Part shown: one piece after another, positions 10,896 through 19,974 of the stretch | How positions within the stretch are numbered: the stretch's first letter is position 1 | How the letters are laid out: the number at the start of each line of letters is the position of its first letter | From: Tetramitus jugosus | Lineage: Eukaryota > Heterolobosea > Eutetramitea > Acrasida > Vahlkampfiidae | NCBI GenBank assembly: GCA_937625935.1 | Contig: OW569358.1 | Coordinates: 310,001 to 374,000 of the forward strand | DNA length: 64,000 nucleotides | Direction of reading: 5' to 3' | The notes under the pieces: model-generated | Told to the model about the DNA's origin: nothing | Databases searched by the model: none | What the model saw: the letters and a program-made list of their open reading frames with translations, nothing else | Program-made: the position numbers and the translations under genes

Positions 10896-13693
10896 TTATT
10901 GGTGCTGTGAGTCTGGATTATTTGCATCTTTTCGTCTCTTCGCGTCTGGAGATGGCAGTATGTGTGAAGATGATTCATCTCTTGATCTTTTTGAACCATG
11001 TGCATCACTAACCTGTTGCTGTGCTCTCGGTATTGGAGATTGATTTAAATACTGAGGAGGAACTGGTAAATCTCGATGTGGTTGGGGATGCGGATGATGA
11101 ATTGGACGGTGTAAATGAGGAGCATCAGATTGATGATGAATCGGCCGGTGCACATGTTGCGCCTGTGGATGCATACGTTGATGGTGAGGTGGTTGGTAGT
11201 GTTGAGGGAGGTGATGATACTGAGGTTGCATTTGATGTGCAGGGGGATGAGCATAGTGCAAAGGAGGTTGTGGACCAACATGGTGCATGCCGTGGTGAGA
11301 TGGATTAGCAAATCCTCTATTCTGTACATGAGAATCTTGTGGGTAACCTCCTCTCTGAACATGATGCTGTTGTTGATGGTGTGGATGATGTTGGTGATGA
11401 TGCTGGTGGTACGGAGCGTACCGAGGATGATGATGTGCATGATGGTGTCGCTGTTGCTGCTGATGTTGTTGCGGTGGAGGTTGATTTCTAAAGTCTTGCT
11501 TTGGTAATTGAGTAGTATCAACGTCAGCAATTAGCTTCTTAATATTCAGATATCTCTCTCTATGACCTTCGTCCACGAACCATAGATTGCCCATTTGATA
11601 TCTCGTTCTTTCATATGACACTTTCTGCAAAGATCCATTATTGAGCAGTATTGCCGATCTGAATAAATCACTAGGAATTAAGAAGTTGATCGAAGCATTG
11701 CATAACTCAAACATACGGAGACCTGCGTGCATCAATGACATAAGTTCATGGAAAGTACTTGAAGTCCAATCATTTGTTCGGAATCCGCCATCATGTTGCT
11801 TCGGTTCATAAGACAAATTCGTCAGCTCCAGAATCTTGGATTTCTCATTGACATCAATCTGGAAGAATGAAGCAAACATGCTCTCTAGCTCCCAATCATA
11901 TACCCGGAATCGAGGTTCTTGTGGCAAAATCTCCATTTTCATCGCTAAATAAACACATACAATTGGCCACAGAGTTCTATCAATCTTTGGCAATACAGAT
12001 GCAAGTGCTTCTGCCGACTTGCTCTCGCCCAGCTTCCAAATCGACGTAAACAAGTGCAAATTATCATTTTGTTCAGTCGTATTGTGAAATAGTTGCTGGT
12101 ATAGGGTTGAATCGATTGTATTCTCGTGTAACACATATTGACCATCTATAATTAATCCCTCTTCGATTGATACGGATTCTCGAGGCTCATCAGGCAACGT
12201 GTACTGGTTCCAAGGACTATTGACATGGAAGAAATGATAGGCAAAAATTTGCCTCCGGATCTGGGTCCACAATTGATTTGCTCCCTTCAATGCTGGATCT
12301 TCAATCAAAATGTTCAATTGAATCGCTTTGTTCGTTGTTAAATCAATCAGATCAGAATCAATGCTCAAACTTTTAAATGATTCAATAATGTCAGCTCGCT
12401 TATCCTTATTCTTCTCACTCTCTTCAATAATCCAATCATAATCAAAGAATTTACTCTTGGCGTCCAATTTATCAACATCAAAATCATCATAAATTTGTTT
12501 GGTCACTTCCAACAGTTGTTTTTGGTTTGCAGTGTCATTCTTCATGATCGCCTTATGAAACACTTCAAACAATCGATCCTTTAGTGACAAATCTGTATCG
12601 CTCGATATGTTGTCATTAATAAATTTCGCAATTTGCTCCATTTGATGCACTCGTGGATATATTTTGTCCAAATATGCATGGAACTCTTCAATTCCTTTAC
12701 CAGTATTGTAATCATTCTTCGAAAGACAAGCCAGTCCGTTCAATAGTTGAACCGAGCTCAAATTCAATCGATTGGCCAACATTTGATTCGTTGTACAAGC
12801 CAACCAAATTTCCATATTGTCCTTAAACTCAATATCTCTCAGCGTAATACATCCAGCAGATGGGAAAATGAAGAAATCAGAGTCATTGGTCACAACATAG
12901 CAGTTATCTTGACTTGCATACTTGGCCAACATGAAATCTGCTTCGTACGGAGCTTGAATAATCTCAATTTGATCTCGTGAAAACGACTGAACAGCACACA
13001 AAAATGCCTGTTTGACAAATGGAGGCAACGTCGATGTTCTCATATTATTGCTTCCATTTCCTCCATCTTGCCTCATTGGTCTACGATGATATGTAAACAT
13101 GTATCGATTCAGATCAATGTCTAACAAGTGCAATCACCAAACACCATCATACAACAAGAACAATAGCAAGAACCATAATGAGCATTCAACGAAACAAACA
13201 ACACCAACAACAACAATAATAATAAAATCAAGCATAGAAAAGGAGAGACACAAAACACGTACAAGCTTGTTTCCTCTTTGTTGTCGTTGCTTGTTTCTTC
13301 TCTTCTTGACAACCATCGAAAATGATGACGAGCTTCACTTGCTTGTACTTTACCCAAGCTCTCAAGTATTGAGCGATCCGAGATGCAACAACCAAGTAAT
13401 CCCCTCCATTTAACCAACACAATGGAAACTTGTGAAGATTCCTGCTTTCAAACAAGTGAAACAACAGTGCAAATCCATCAAACTGTATGAGAGAGGAAAT
13501 GTAAATGTAAATTGAATGAAACCAATCAAAAAAACAAAGAGTTTGAAAATTCAACACTTGTTGAACAACGTACGAGAATTTTGAGTGTTTGATTCGGATT
13601 TTGTTGATCGTGTTTTTGGACAATTGATGATAGTGATTCCTTCACTTTGGGCAGTTCATTGTTCACAAATGCCGTCAATAGCTGTATGCCCAT
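10896..13693 (-). CDS. ASTE1: Asteroid (ASTE1)-family XPG-like nuclease
   Basis: Structure-specific nuclease of the XPG/FEN1 superfamily, asteroid branch (human ASTE1 trims DNA ends with shieldin). Three exons were assembled: 13693-13574 (MGIQLLTAFVNN), 13482-13263, and 13120-10896; introns begin GTACGT and end CATACAG or TTGTTAG, and joins restore frame to 854 residues. XPG-N carries D42 (FDGFALLF) and D96 (IIFDGC); XPG-I carries E173, D175, D193 and D195 (YEADFMLA, NDSDFFIF), so the acidic metal-binding set looks intact. The spacing FDGFALLF-NGGDY matches asteroid better than FAM120 or Mkt1. Residues from about 700 on are His/Gln/Pro-rich low complexity. The stop TAA sits inside AATAAA (complement 10895-10900). 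It is divergent from SDHAF3 with a 132-bp shared promoter. Confidence 0.78.
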
Positions 13694-13825
13694 GTCTCTT
13701 CTTTCTTCTTTGTTTTTGAGTGTTGTGCTTGATCTTTTAATTTCCCTCCTTGAGTAATCTTCCGCTCCGTCTTTTCGGATAAATACCACCCCAGAAACAA
13801 TTGTGAGAATTCGAGTCAGAACTGA

Positions 13826-14197
13826 ATGATGCATGCAATTCCTTTTCGATCGTTTGGCTGGAAATATCAAGTCATTTGCTTGTACAGAAGAATATTGAAG
13901 CTTCATCAAACAAAGCTCTCTCCTCCTCAGCGCATGATTGGTGATGCCTATGTGAGAAATGAGTTCAATTTGAACAAGAAGGCCAACGAGAAGCAAGCAA
14001 AGGAATTTATGAATGAATGGAGGAGTTATTGTCAAGAGATTGAAAACCAAGATTCTGTGTTTGGTAGAGATATGGATCCTGAGGTTGTTGAACAGTTGGA
14101 TGATGATATGAAGCAACAATTGTTGAAGTTGAAGGAAGAAGCAGAGGCATATGTGGAGAGCATGAGACAACAAAGAGAATCAAATGAGAACAGTTAA
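13826..14197 (+). CDS. SDHAF3: Succinate dehydrogenase assembly factor 3
   Basis: Mitochondrial matrix LYR-motif protein (Acn9) of 123 residues that helps mature the iron-sulfur subunit SDHB of complex II. The LYR tripeptide is at residues 19-21 (LYRRILKLH) and the family signature GDAYVRNEF...FMNEWRSYCQEI follows; usual length is 115-130. The acidic, Gln/Glu-rich C-terminal 40 residues are typical for a soluble matrix factor. Two consecutive ATGs (13826 and 13829) are both usable. It sits head-to-head with the ASTE1-like gene and tail-to-tail with the TMEM135-like gene. Confidence 0.88.
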   Translation: MMHAIPFRSFGWKYQVICLYRRILKLHQTKLSPPQRMIGDAYVRNEFNLNKKANEKQAKEFMNEWRSYCQEIENQDSVFGRDMDPEVVEQLDDDMKQQLLKLKEEAEAYVESMRQQRESNENS

Positions 14198-14304
14198 CTG
14201 ATGTTCGAACCTTGAATATTTATTTACTCTCCAGAGTATAAGCTTGTTATAAATTATCTGATTGTTTGAATAGGAAGATTGAACATTCTGGTTTGTTCGA
14301 TCAG

Positions 14305-15075
14305 TTATGAAGCTTGCTTCTTGTCATTCATTTCCTTTGTAGCATTCTCAATTGCTCTCTTCCTCAATCGTTCTTCCTCAATCTTTCTCTCCTCTTCACT
14401 ACGGAAGAATGTATGATAATATCTTCTGAATCTTTGCCTCCATGTACCAGTAATCACATGATCAGATCCTTCAATCGTCTGAAACAGTTTATAGTATCCT
14501 CGAGGGAAGAAATCAGGCCTATAAACAAATGTGCTCATAATAATACAACAGCTCAGACAGAAAATAAAGGTGTCCAAATGATTTCTCACCAGAACGAGTG
14601 GCAAGCTGTTCGATTCCCGAACATTGGCAAAATTCTTGTCATAGAGTCGACTGGCCAAAGCGGCACAGGCACGAGCGAACAAGTACATTCCAATATCCGA
14701 CCATCTATCCTTCTTGTCCAACAACATGCTGCTTCCAGCGACCGTACCAGCCACAAAGATCTTCATACCTTCATTCTTGTTTCGATCCTTCTGGAGAACA
14801 CTGAGAGCATAGTACACGACCCGGAATAAGCCATTGAAAGAACCCAAAAACATTCCAAAATGCACACTGTCCCTTCCCAGATATTCCTTTAGTAGTTCTG
14901 GTCTCCTGAACACCCTCCGAAACAGCACTCCGAGCACAAGCTTCCAAGTAGCTTGAATTCCATAACCAACAACAAAACCTCTGATAGCTCCCTTGAGTAT
15001 TTGTTTGACTGGCTCTTGTTTCAACAGTGTGAGAAACTGAGTGGCTTCTGCAGTATTCTTTGTCAAGACTGGCAT
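14305..15075 (-). CDS. TMEM135/Tim17-like multi-pass membrane protein
   Basis: Predicted integral membrane protein of 256 residues. Gly-rich helices (KGAIRGFVVGYGIQ, GMFLGSFNGLFRVVYY, FVAGTVAGSSMLL, ARACAALASRLY) resemble the Tim17/22/23-type region that TMEM135 carries; animal TMEM135 is found in mitochondria and peroxisomes and affects organelle dynamics. Here only that core is present, followed by one more hydrophobic helix and a charged C-tail (SEEERKIEEERLRKRA). The ATG at 15075 (MPVLTKNTAEA) is chosen because longer frames run into the divergent gene. The 47-bp gap to the next gene contains a strong E2F-like site. Exact subfamily uncertain; a distant fungal-type Tim17 protein is possible. 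Confidence 0.55.
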   Translation of the reverse strand: MPVLTKNTAEATQFLTLLKQEPVKQILKGAIRGFVVGYGIQATWKLVLGVLFRRVFRRPELLKEYLGRDSVHFGMFLGSFNGLFRVVYYALSVLQKDRNKNEGMKIFVAGTVAGSSMLLDKKDRWSDIGMYLFARACAALASRLYDKNFANVRESNSLPLVLVRNHLDTFIFCLSCCIIMSTFVYRPDFFPRGYYKLFQTIEGSDHVITGTWRQRFRRYYHTFFRSEEERKIEEERLRKRAIENATKEMNDKKQAS

Positions 15076-15091
15076 TTGAGTGATTTGGTGG

Positions 15092-15107
15092 TTTTTTCGC
15101 GCCAAAT
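15092..15107. promoter_or_regulatory. E2F-like site TTTTTTCGCGCCAAAT
   Basis: A near-perfect E2F/DP consensus (TTTCGCGCCAAA) occupying most of the 47 bp between two divergent genes starting at 15075 (minus) and 15123 (plus). It is the best match in the window. Confidence 0.5.
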
Positions 15108-15122
15108 GGATGAATATCTCCG

Positions 15123-18100
15123 ATGGAGTTTTTTTCCGGCGTGATCCCATCGGAAGAAAACACAGCAACAGCAATCAATCATGCACTCATGAGCAAAGTG
15201 GCAACACCAACAGCAAAAAGTGCCCAACAACCATTGGTAAATGATACTGCTATCAACAACAACAACAATGATGATATTCATCCCATTGGTGAAATTTTTG
15301 ATGCCAAAACAAGTGAACTTGAAGCACGATATGAGCAATTATTGAATCAATTGAGTCAACTTGAATCTCAATCAAGAATCTTGTCCTCTCAAGAAGGATC
15401 ATACACTTTGTATCCATCATCAATGGATCTTGATTTTGATGTCGAGAACGATGAGGATGAGAATGACCACAAGACTGCTGCTGCTGCTGCTGCTCAACCA
15501 ATGGTGAAAAAGGCTGATGAGGGAACGTTACTGAGACTGAAAATTGAAGGAACGTACAGACAGTTACAAGAGCTTCGACAATTGATTGATCTTCGAACGT
15601 ATTCAAAGAGAGCATTTGAACAATACTTTTTGTTGGAACCGAATGGATTGATTGATTTGCAAGTAATGAGAGACAAAAATGTAGTGTTGAGTACAGAAAT
15701 GGCCAATAGTCGAAAAATGGAGCTCTATCAAATCATGAATCGCTTTTCTGAACACATATTTGAGCAGAGTGAAGCAGAGAAGAGAAAAATGGAAAGAATT
15801 GAGAGATTAACGACATATATTACGGGACTTCAAAAGAACCAGTTTGAAGAAAGACTCAAGGAACGCCTATCTGCTTATTATGTTCTTTCTAGCGAAACAT
15901 CCAATATTGAAATTCAAGAGCAATTAAAAGAGTTAAAAGTCTCGTTGAAGAAGCTCAAGGAATCATATTCGCGCGCACAAAAAGAACATAGACTCCTGCA
16001 GGTAACAAAAATGAAAATTGAATCTGATCGATTGAACTCTGTCAGAGATCCCTATAACCGGTTTACAGGCTCTCGTAGATTTGGATCCAACAGATCCAAA
16101 ACGGACAAGGGAGGAATCATATTGAAAGAAGATTTCTCGACTGCTTTCGAAATGAATGTTTTATTGTCTGACCTTGAACTGTATCACTTTCACTTGCAAG
16201 ATCTTCGGCTGAAGATCACTGATGTCCAAGAGGAAATTGATTCGCTGTCAGCTACAGTACGAAAAACATCTCGGAAGGATAATGTTAAGTCATTCTCCAA
16301 AAAGAGAGATGCAAAACAAAGTGAAGACGAAAAGGAAAGTCAGAAACGCGAGAATTGGTTGTCTTATTTGAACTTTGAAGACTTCAATAATCCCGATCAG
16401 AAAAATTTATTCATTCAAAATGCAGAAATGAGGCTGTATCCTCGGAATGAGGCTATTCGGCGTCAATTTGAACGAACTGTTCATGGTCACGCCTTCAGTG
16501 GTAATTATATGAAGCTATACTCGAATCCTGATTTTTGGAAGGTTTGGTATGAAAAAAGAAAAGTTCACGAATACGCAAGAATGCTTCATACCAAATACAA
16601 CCCAAATGAAGGAGATGAATTTAATTTAAGTATCACTCCAATGCTGACAAATACAGTTTTGAACGCTGATCTATTGAACACGAATCCAGTTTTGGAGCCG
16701 ATTGCACACCAAGAAGAAATTGATCAGTATCACTCGATATTTTTCTTTGACGAGGATATGCTCCCAACGATTGATTTTCATCGAATATATTCACCTCAGT
16801 CAGACAAAACCCAGCAGGCATCATGGAGAGACAATTATTATCGATATGTATATCGGCAGGCTCCGATTGAACCTAAAGAGGATAAATTAAATGTCAAACA
16901 AGATGCTGTGATCTTAGTCCCAACACGGTCTGAACCAAAGTTGTGGTTTCAAGTCTACCAAACTCGTGTAAGGTTATTACGATTAACACTAACGAGTGAG
17001 CAAAACAATCCTACCGCATCATTGATTAAGAGAGCATATGATGAATATGTCTATGCACTCTGCAGAATTAGCCATCAAAAAGGTATTGTTTCAAACATCC
17101 TTTCCAAATATTTATTATCACGAGTCCCAGATCCCAATAGAACTGAACGACGAGTCACAGAAGAAAAGGATGACACTCGCAAAACTGAGAAGTCACGGAA
17201 CAAAGTTACACTGCCAGCTCGTAATCAATCTAAACAACTAATACAACTATTGCAAAAAAGGAGGACATACTATGCATCTACCAAAGCGGTAGTAGCGAAA
17301 TATATATGTGATTGGATAGAGAAAAAATTAAAGAAAATCGCAAATCAATATCGCCATAATCGGTACAAGTTCTTGGAGAGAACTGCAACACCTGAGGGCA
17401 AGAAGAATTCAAGTATGAAAAACGCAATGATCAAATATACAATTCGCTCATTCCAGCATGCCGCATTATGTAATCCGGACAATATATTTTCGCAAATCAA
17501 ATTCTACCTCGGATTACTGTGTACTACTATTCGTTCAAAACTGCTCGGGTCATCACTTGATATCAATCAATTTTGGGAAGAATTGGATAAACAGGTAGTT
17601 TCTGTCGAATGGCCAGAAATTGACGAACCACAAGTTGAAAGCATGAAATCATACAAAACGATACTCTTGGATATGATTAGAAAGGAGATTGACTCATTCG
17701 AATTTCTTGAAGTCCCTATCGATAAAATCGATCAACGAACAGTCGATAAGTACTTGAGTGACTTCTCTCGAAAATCCAGCAGCTCATCTCTAATCAATAG
17801 TAAACAAGTACAAAAAGGGCAGACCTCATCCAACAACATTAATCAATACTTTAACACTTCAAACGATGAGATTTCGATATCATCAGTTCTTGTCGATGAA
17901 ACAGAAGAGCAGTTAAAATCTCGCTTAACTGCCTACGTTCGGATGCTAACTGGCCGCTCTGTGTCACAATTGCGCAAAAAGCACATCAAACTCTTCGTGA
18001 AGCATGAACTCAAATATTTGATCAATAACAAGCACTATACCATGTTCAGTGGAGGACTTTTTAAGCCCAGCGATACCCAGGGACCAAGGTTCCTCCCCTT

Positions 18101-18266
18101 GGTTGAGTACTCCAAATTGGAGGTTGAAAAGCGAGCACTTGCTGAGAAGCTGGAAGGATTTACAAAACTCGATGAAAAACTACGATTCATGCAAACAGAA
18201 ATCAGCCATCTCAAATCAAAGGAAGAATTCCTTGATCTCAAGCTGCGCACGAACCCCTTGTTCTGA
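15123..18266 (+). CDS. Orphan 1047-residue coiled-coil protein
   Basis: Not recognised. A single uninterrupted frame with an ATG 47 bp from the divergent neighbour. The first 110 residues are polar with an acidic patch (DFDVENDEDENDHKT) and an Ala run. Residues about 65-110, 140-320 and 370-400 contain heptad coiled coils (for example QLKELKVSLKKLKESYSRAQKEH). The middle (roughly 430-860) is folded-looking, aromatic-rich and basic. A short coiled coil closes the chain (LEVEKRALAEKLEGFTKLDEKL). No signal peptide or membrane span. The promoter carries an E2F-like element. It may be a cytoskeletal or centriolar protein by composition, but that is only a guess. Confidence 0.72.
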   Translation: MEFFSGVIPSEENTATAINHALMSKVATPTAKSAQQPLVNDTAINNNNNDDIHPIGEIFDAKTSELEARYEQLLNQLSQLESQSRILSSQEGSYTLYPSSMDLDFDVENDEDENDHKTAAAAAAQPMVKKADEGTLLRLKIEGTYRQLQELRQLIDLRTYSKRAFEQYFLLEPNGLIDLQVMRDKNVVLSTEMANSRKMELYQIMNRFSEHIFEQSEAEKRKMERIERLTTYITGLQKNQFEERLKERLSAYYVLSSETSNIEIQEQLKELKVSLKKLKESYSRAQKEHRLLQVTKMKIESDRLNSVRDPYNRFTGSRRFGSNRSKTDKGGIILKEDFSTAFEMNVLLSDLELYHFHLQDLRLKITDVQEEIDSLSATVRKTSRKDNVKSFSKKRDAKQSEDEKESQKRENWLSYLNFEDFNNPDQKNLFIQNAEMRLYPRNEAIRRQFERTVHGHAFSGNYMKLYSNPDFWKVWYEKRKVHEYARMLHTKYNPNEGDEFNLSITPMLTNTVLNADLLNTNPVLEPIAHQEEIDQYHSIFFFDEDMLPTIDFHRIYSPQSDKTQQASWRDNYYRYVYRQAPIEPKEDKLNVKQDAVILVPTRSEPKLWFQVYQTRVRLLRLTLTSEQNNPTASLIKRAYDEYVYALCRISHQKGIVSNILSKYLLSRVPDPNRTERRVTEEKDDTRKTEKSRNKVTLPARNQSKQLIQLLQKRRTYYASTKAVVAKYICDWIEKKLKKIANQYRHNRYKFLERTATPEGKKNSSMKNAMIKYTIRSFQHAALCNPDNIFSQIKFYLGLLCTTIRSKLLGSSLDINQFWEELDKQVVSVEWPEIDEPQVESMKSYKTILLDMIRKEIDSFEFLEVPIDKIDQRTVDKYLSDFSRKSSSSSLINSKQVQKGQTSSNNINQYFNTSNDEISISSVLVDETEEQLKSRLTAYVRMLTGRSVSQLRKKHIKLFVKHELKYLINNKHYTMFSGGLFKPSDTQGPRFLPLVEYSKLEVEKRALAEKLEGFTKLDEKLRFMQTEISHLKSKEEFLDLKLRTNPLF

Positions 18267-18365
18267 ACTCGACGGTTTGTGAAAGATAGATAATAAAGAA
18301 CTGCTTCTTCCGCACATCAAAAAAAACAAGTTCGACATCCCAACAACACAAACAAATTGTCGAAG

Positions 18366-19736
18366 ATGACGAATCAACGGACAAGATTTGTACCATATTT
18401 GCTTGGCCTTCTTGCTGTTGTGTTGCTAGCCAACATGACTGTATTGACTCAAGCTGACTCCCCTATTGTCTGCCCTGCCAATAGACCATACTATCTCAGC
18501 AACGGTGTTGTCGACGGTGTGTGCTACTCCAGTTGCAGTAAGATTCCATTTGGTCGCTATGTTGCATCTAGCGATCCCTCTGTGTCCCCCTTCTCCTGCG
18601 TTAGTGTTCCTCAGTACAACTTCGTGAACAATGGAACACTTGACATTGCAACGAGATTGTCTTCTGGTGGTCAAGTGTGCAGAGCTGAGGATGTTGCCAT
18701 GTTTTTCTCTTGGGTATCATACGAGTATGACCCTGTTCGTATGACTGGTCTCAACATGTCTGCTGCTCTCGGTTACCACAGATTAAAGTCATGCGGACAC
18801 TGGCAAATTATCAACGAAATTCATAACGAAAATGATTTGTTGAACTCTCATGCTTCAATTGCTGTGAACGATCAAGCTGGTGTGATTGTTTTGGCTTTCA
18901 AGGGAACAGAGCTCGAAGCAAAGAGATGGAAAGAAGTATTCATCGACTGGGTGTTCTCCGACTTCTATGCCTTGTTGACTGATTGTACTTTGTCTCCTCT
19001 TTGTGATGGTACAAAAGTGCATCCTGGATTCCAAAAGAGTGTTATGAAGATCAGACACGATATCTTGAATCAAATACAAGCATATCTGAAGGCAGGCTAT
19101 CTTCTGTTGCTGACTGGGCATTCCAAGGGCGCTGCCATGAGTACCATGGCCACAGTTCTGACTACATCACACTTCACAAACGTAGTACCTAGCATCAATC
19201 GTCGTATTTATAACATTAACTTTGGTTCTCCAATGACCGGTAACAAGCACTTTACCTCATTCTACGATGCATACATCAATGATGACAGAACCCTAAGATT
19301 TGTGGATCGTTTCTTTGAAAGTTCAAAGACCACTGATGATTTGGTAACTACTGTGCCTGGATCTGTATTGGGATACACTCACGTGAAGAATCCAAGATAC
19401 ACTCATTGCGAAAAACAATACTTTGGTAATCCAAATCCAATCCCAGGTATTAGCTTCCAATTATTGCCTGAAGGAAAGTACCTTCCTGTTTGTGTTGGTT
19501 GCCATTTCCAGGAGTGTTACATGGATGGCATGATGTTTGGCAAACCAACCATCAAGCCAAAGCGTAAGTCCCATGTTTTCTCAGATCCTCTCGTTGTAGT
19601 CCCTGAACAATCAAATCAGAGCATGAGTGATACCTGTAGAGAGGTTTGCACAGATCTCTTGGGTAAGGTTCCTCAACTGGCAGAGTCAAAGAAGCATTGT
19701 CGAGTCATGTGTCGCGCCTCTCTCCAAAAAGAATAA
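18366..19736 (+). CDS. Secreted class-3 lipase
   Basis: Extracellular or endolysosomal triacylglycerol lipase-like alpha/beta hydrolase of 456 residues. An N-terminal signal peptide (about residues 1-30, ending LTQADS) is followed by a Cys-containing segment of 60 residues, then the Lipase_3 fold. FKGTE around residue 178 matches the oxyanion strand (usually F.GT), the nucleophile elbow is GHSKG with Ser253, and a catalytic Asp probably lies in the FVDRFFES region and the His in the GYTHVK segment. The elbow is GHSKG instead of the common GHSLG. The C-terminal 80 residues are Cys-rich. The longest frame begins with TTG at 18357; the ATG at 18366 is the real start. The TAA stop is embedded in AATAAA (19732-19737). 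Confidence 0.88.
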   Translation: MTNQRTRFVPYLLGLLAVVLLANMTVLTQADSPIVCPANRPYYLSNGVVDGVCYSSCSKIPFGRYVASSDPSVSPFSCVSVPQYNFVNNGTLDIATRLSSGGQVCRAEDVAMFFSWVSYEYDPVRMTGLNMSAALGYHRLKSCGHWQIINEIHNENDLLNSHASIAVNDQAGVIVLAFKGTELEAKRWKEVFIDWVFSDFYALLTDCTLSPLCDGTKVHPGFQKSVMKIRHDILNQIQAYLKAGYLLLLTGHSKGAAMSTMATVLTTSHFTNVVPSINRRIYNINFGSPMTGNKHFTSFYDAYINDDRTLRFVDRFFESSKTTDDLVTTVPGSVLGYTHVKNPRYTHCEKQYFGNPNPIPGISFQLLPEGKYLPVCVGCHFQECYMDGMMFGKPTIKPKRKSHVFSDPLVVVPEQSNQSMSDTCREVCTDLLGKVPQLAESKKHCRVMCRASLQKE

Positions 19737-19974
19737 AGTCCGCTGTCATTTCCTGATACCTCCCTCTCTTATACCTCCTTTCCTGTCGTGATCTTCGACC
19801 TTGAAACCTCCTGCGGCATGTCCAGTTTTCGCGGAGAGGACCTTCCAGCCCTGACCTAATATTCCACATGATGACGTTGTTGTGAACGTGACGGTGACCC
19901 TCTCAACAACATTCACTTCTTTGATATCCAAACAAACTCACAACGAGCGATTTTTCATTGAAAGTTGAAACAAG

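Noticed and set aside
14199-14216. GTTCGAACC resembling a tRNA T-loop
   Set aside because: No acceptor stem, D-arm or anticodon arm can be formed upstream; it directly follows the SDHAF3 stop codon.
19746-19931. A 61-codon minus-strand frame in the lipase downstream spacer
   Set aside because: Short, no conserved motif, lies in the 3' region of the lipase and 5' region of the next gene.
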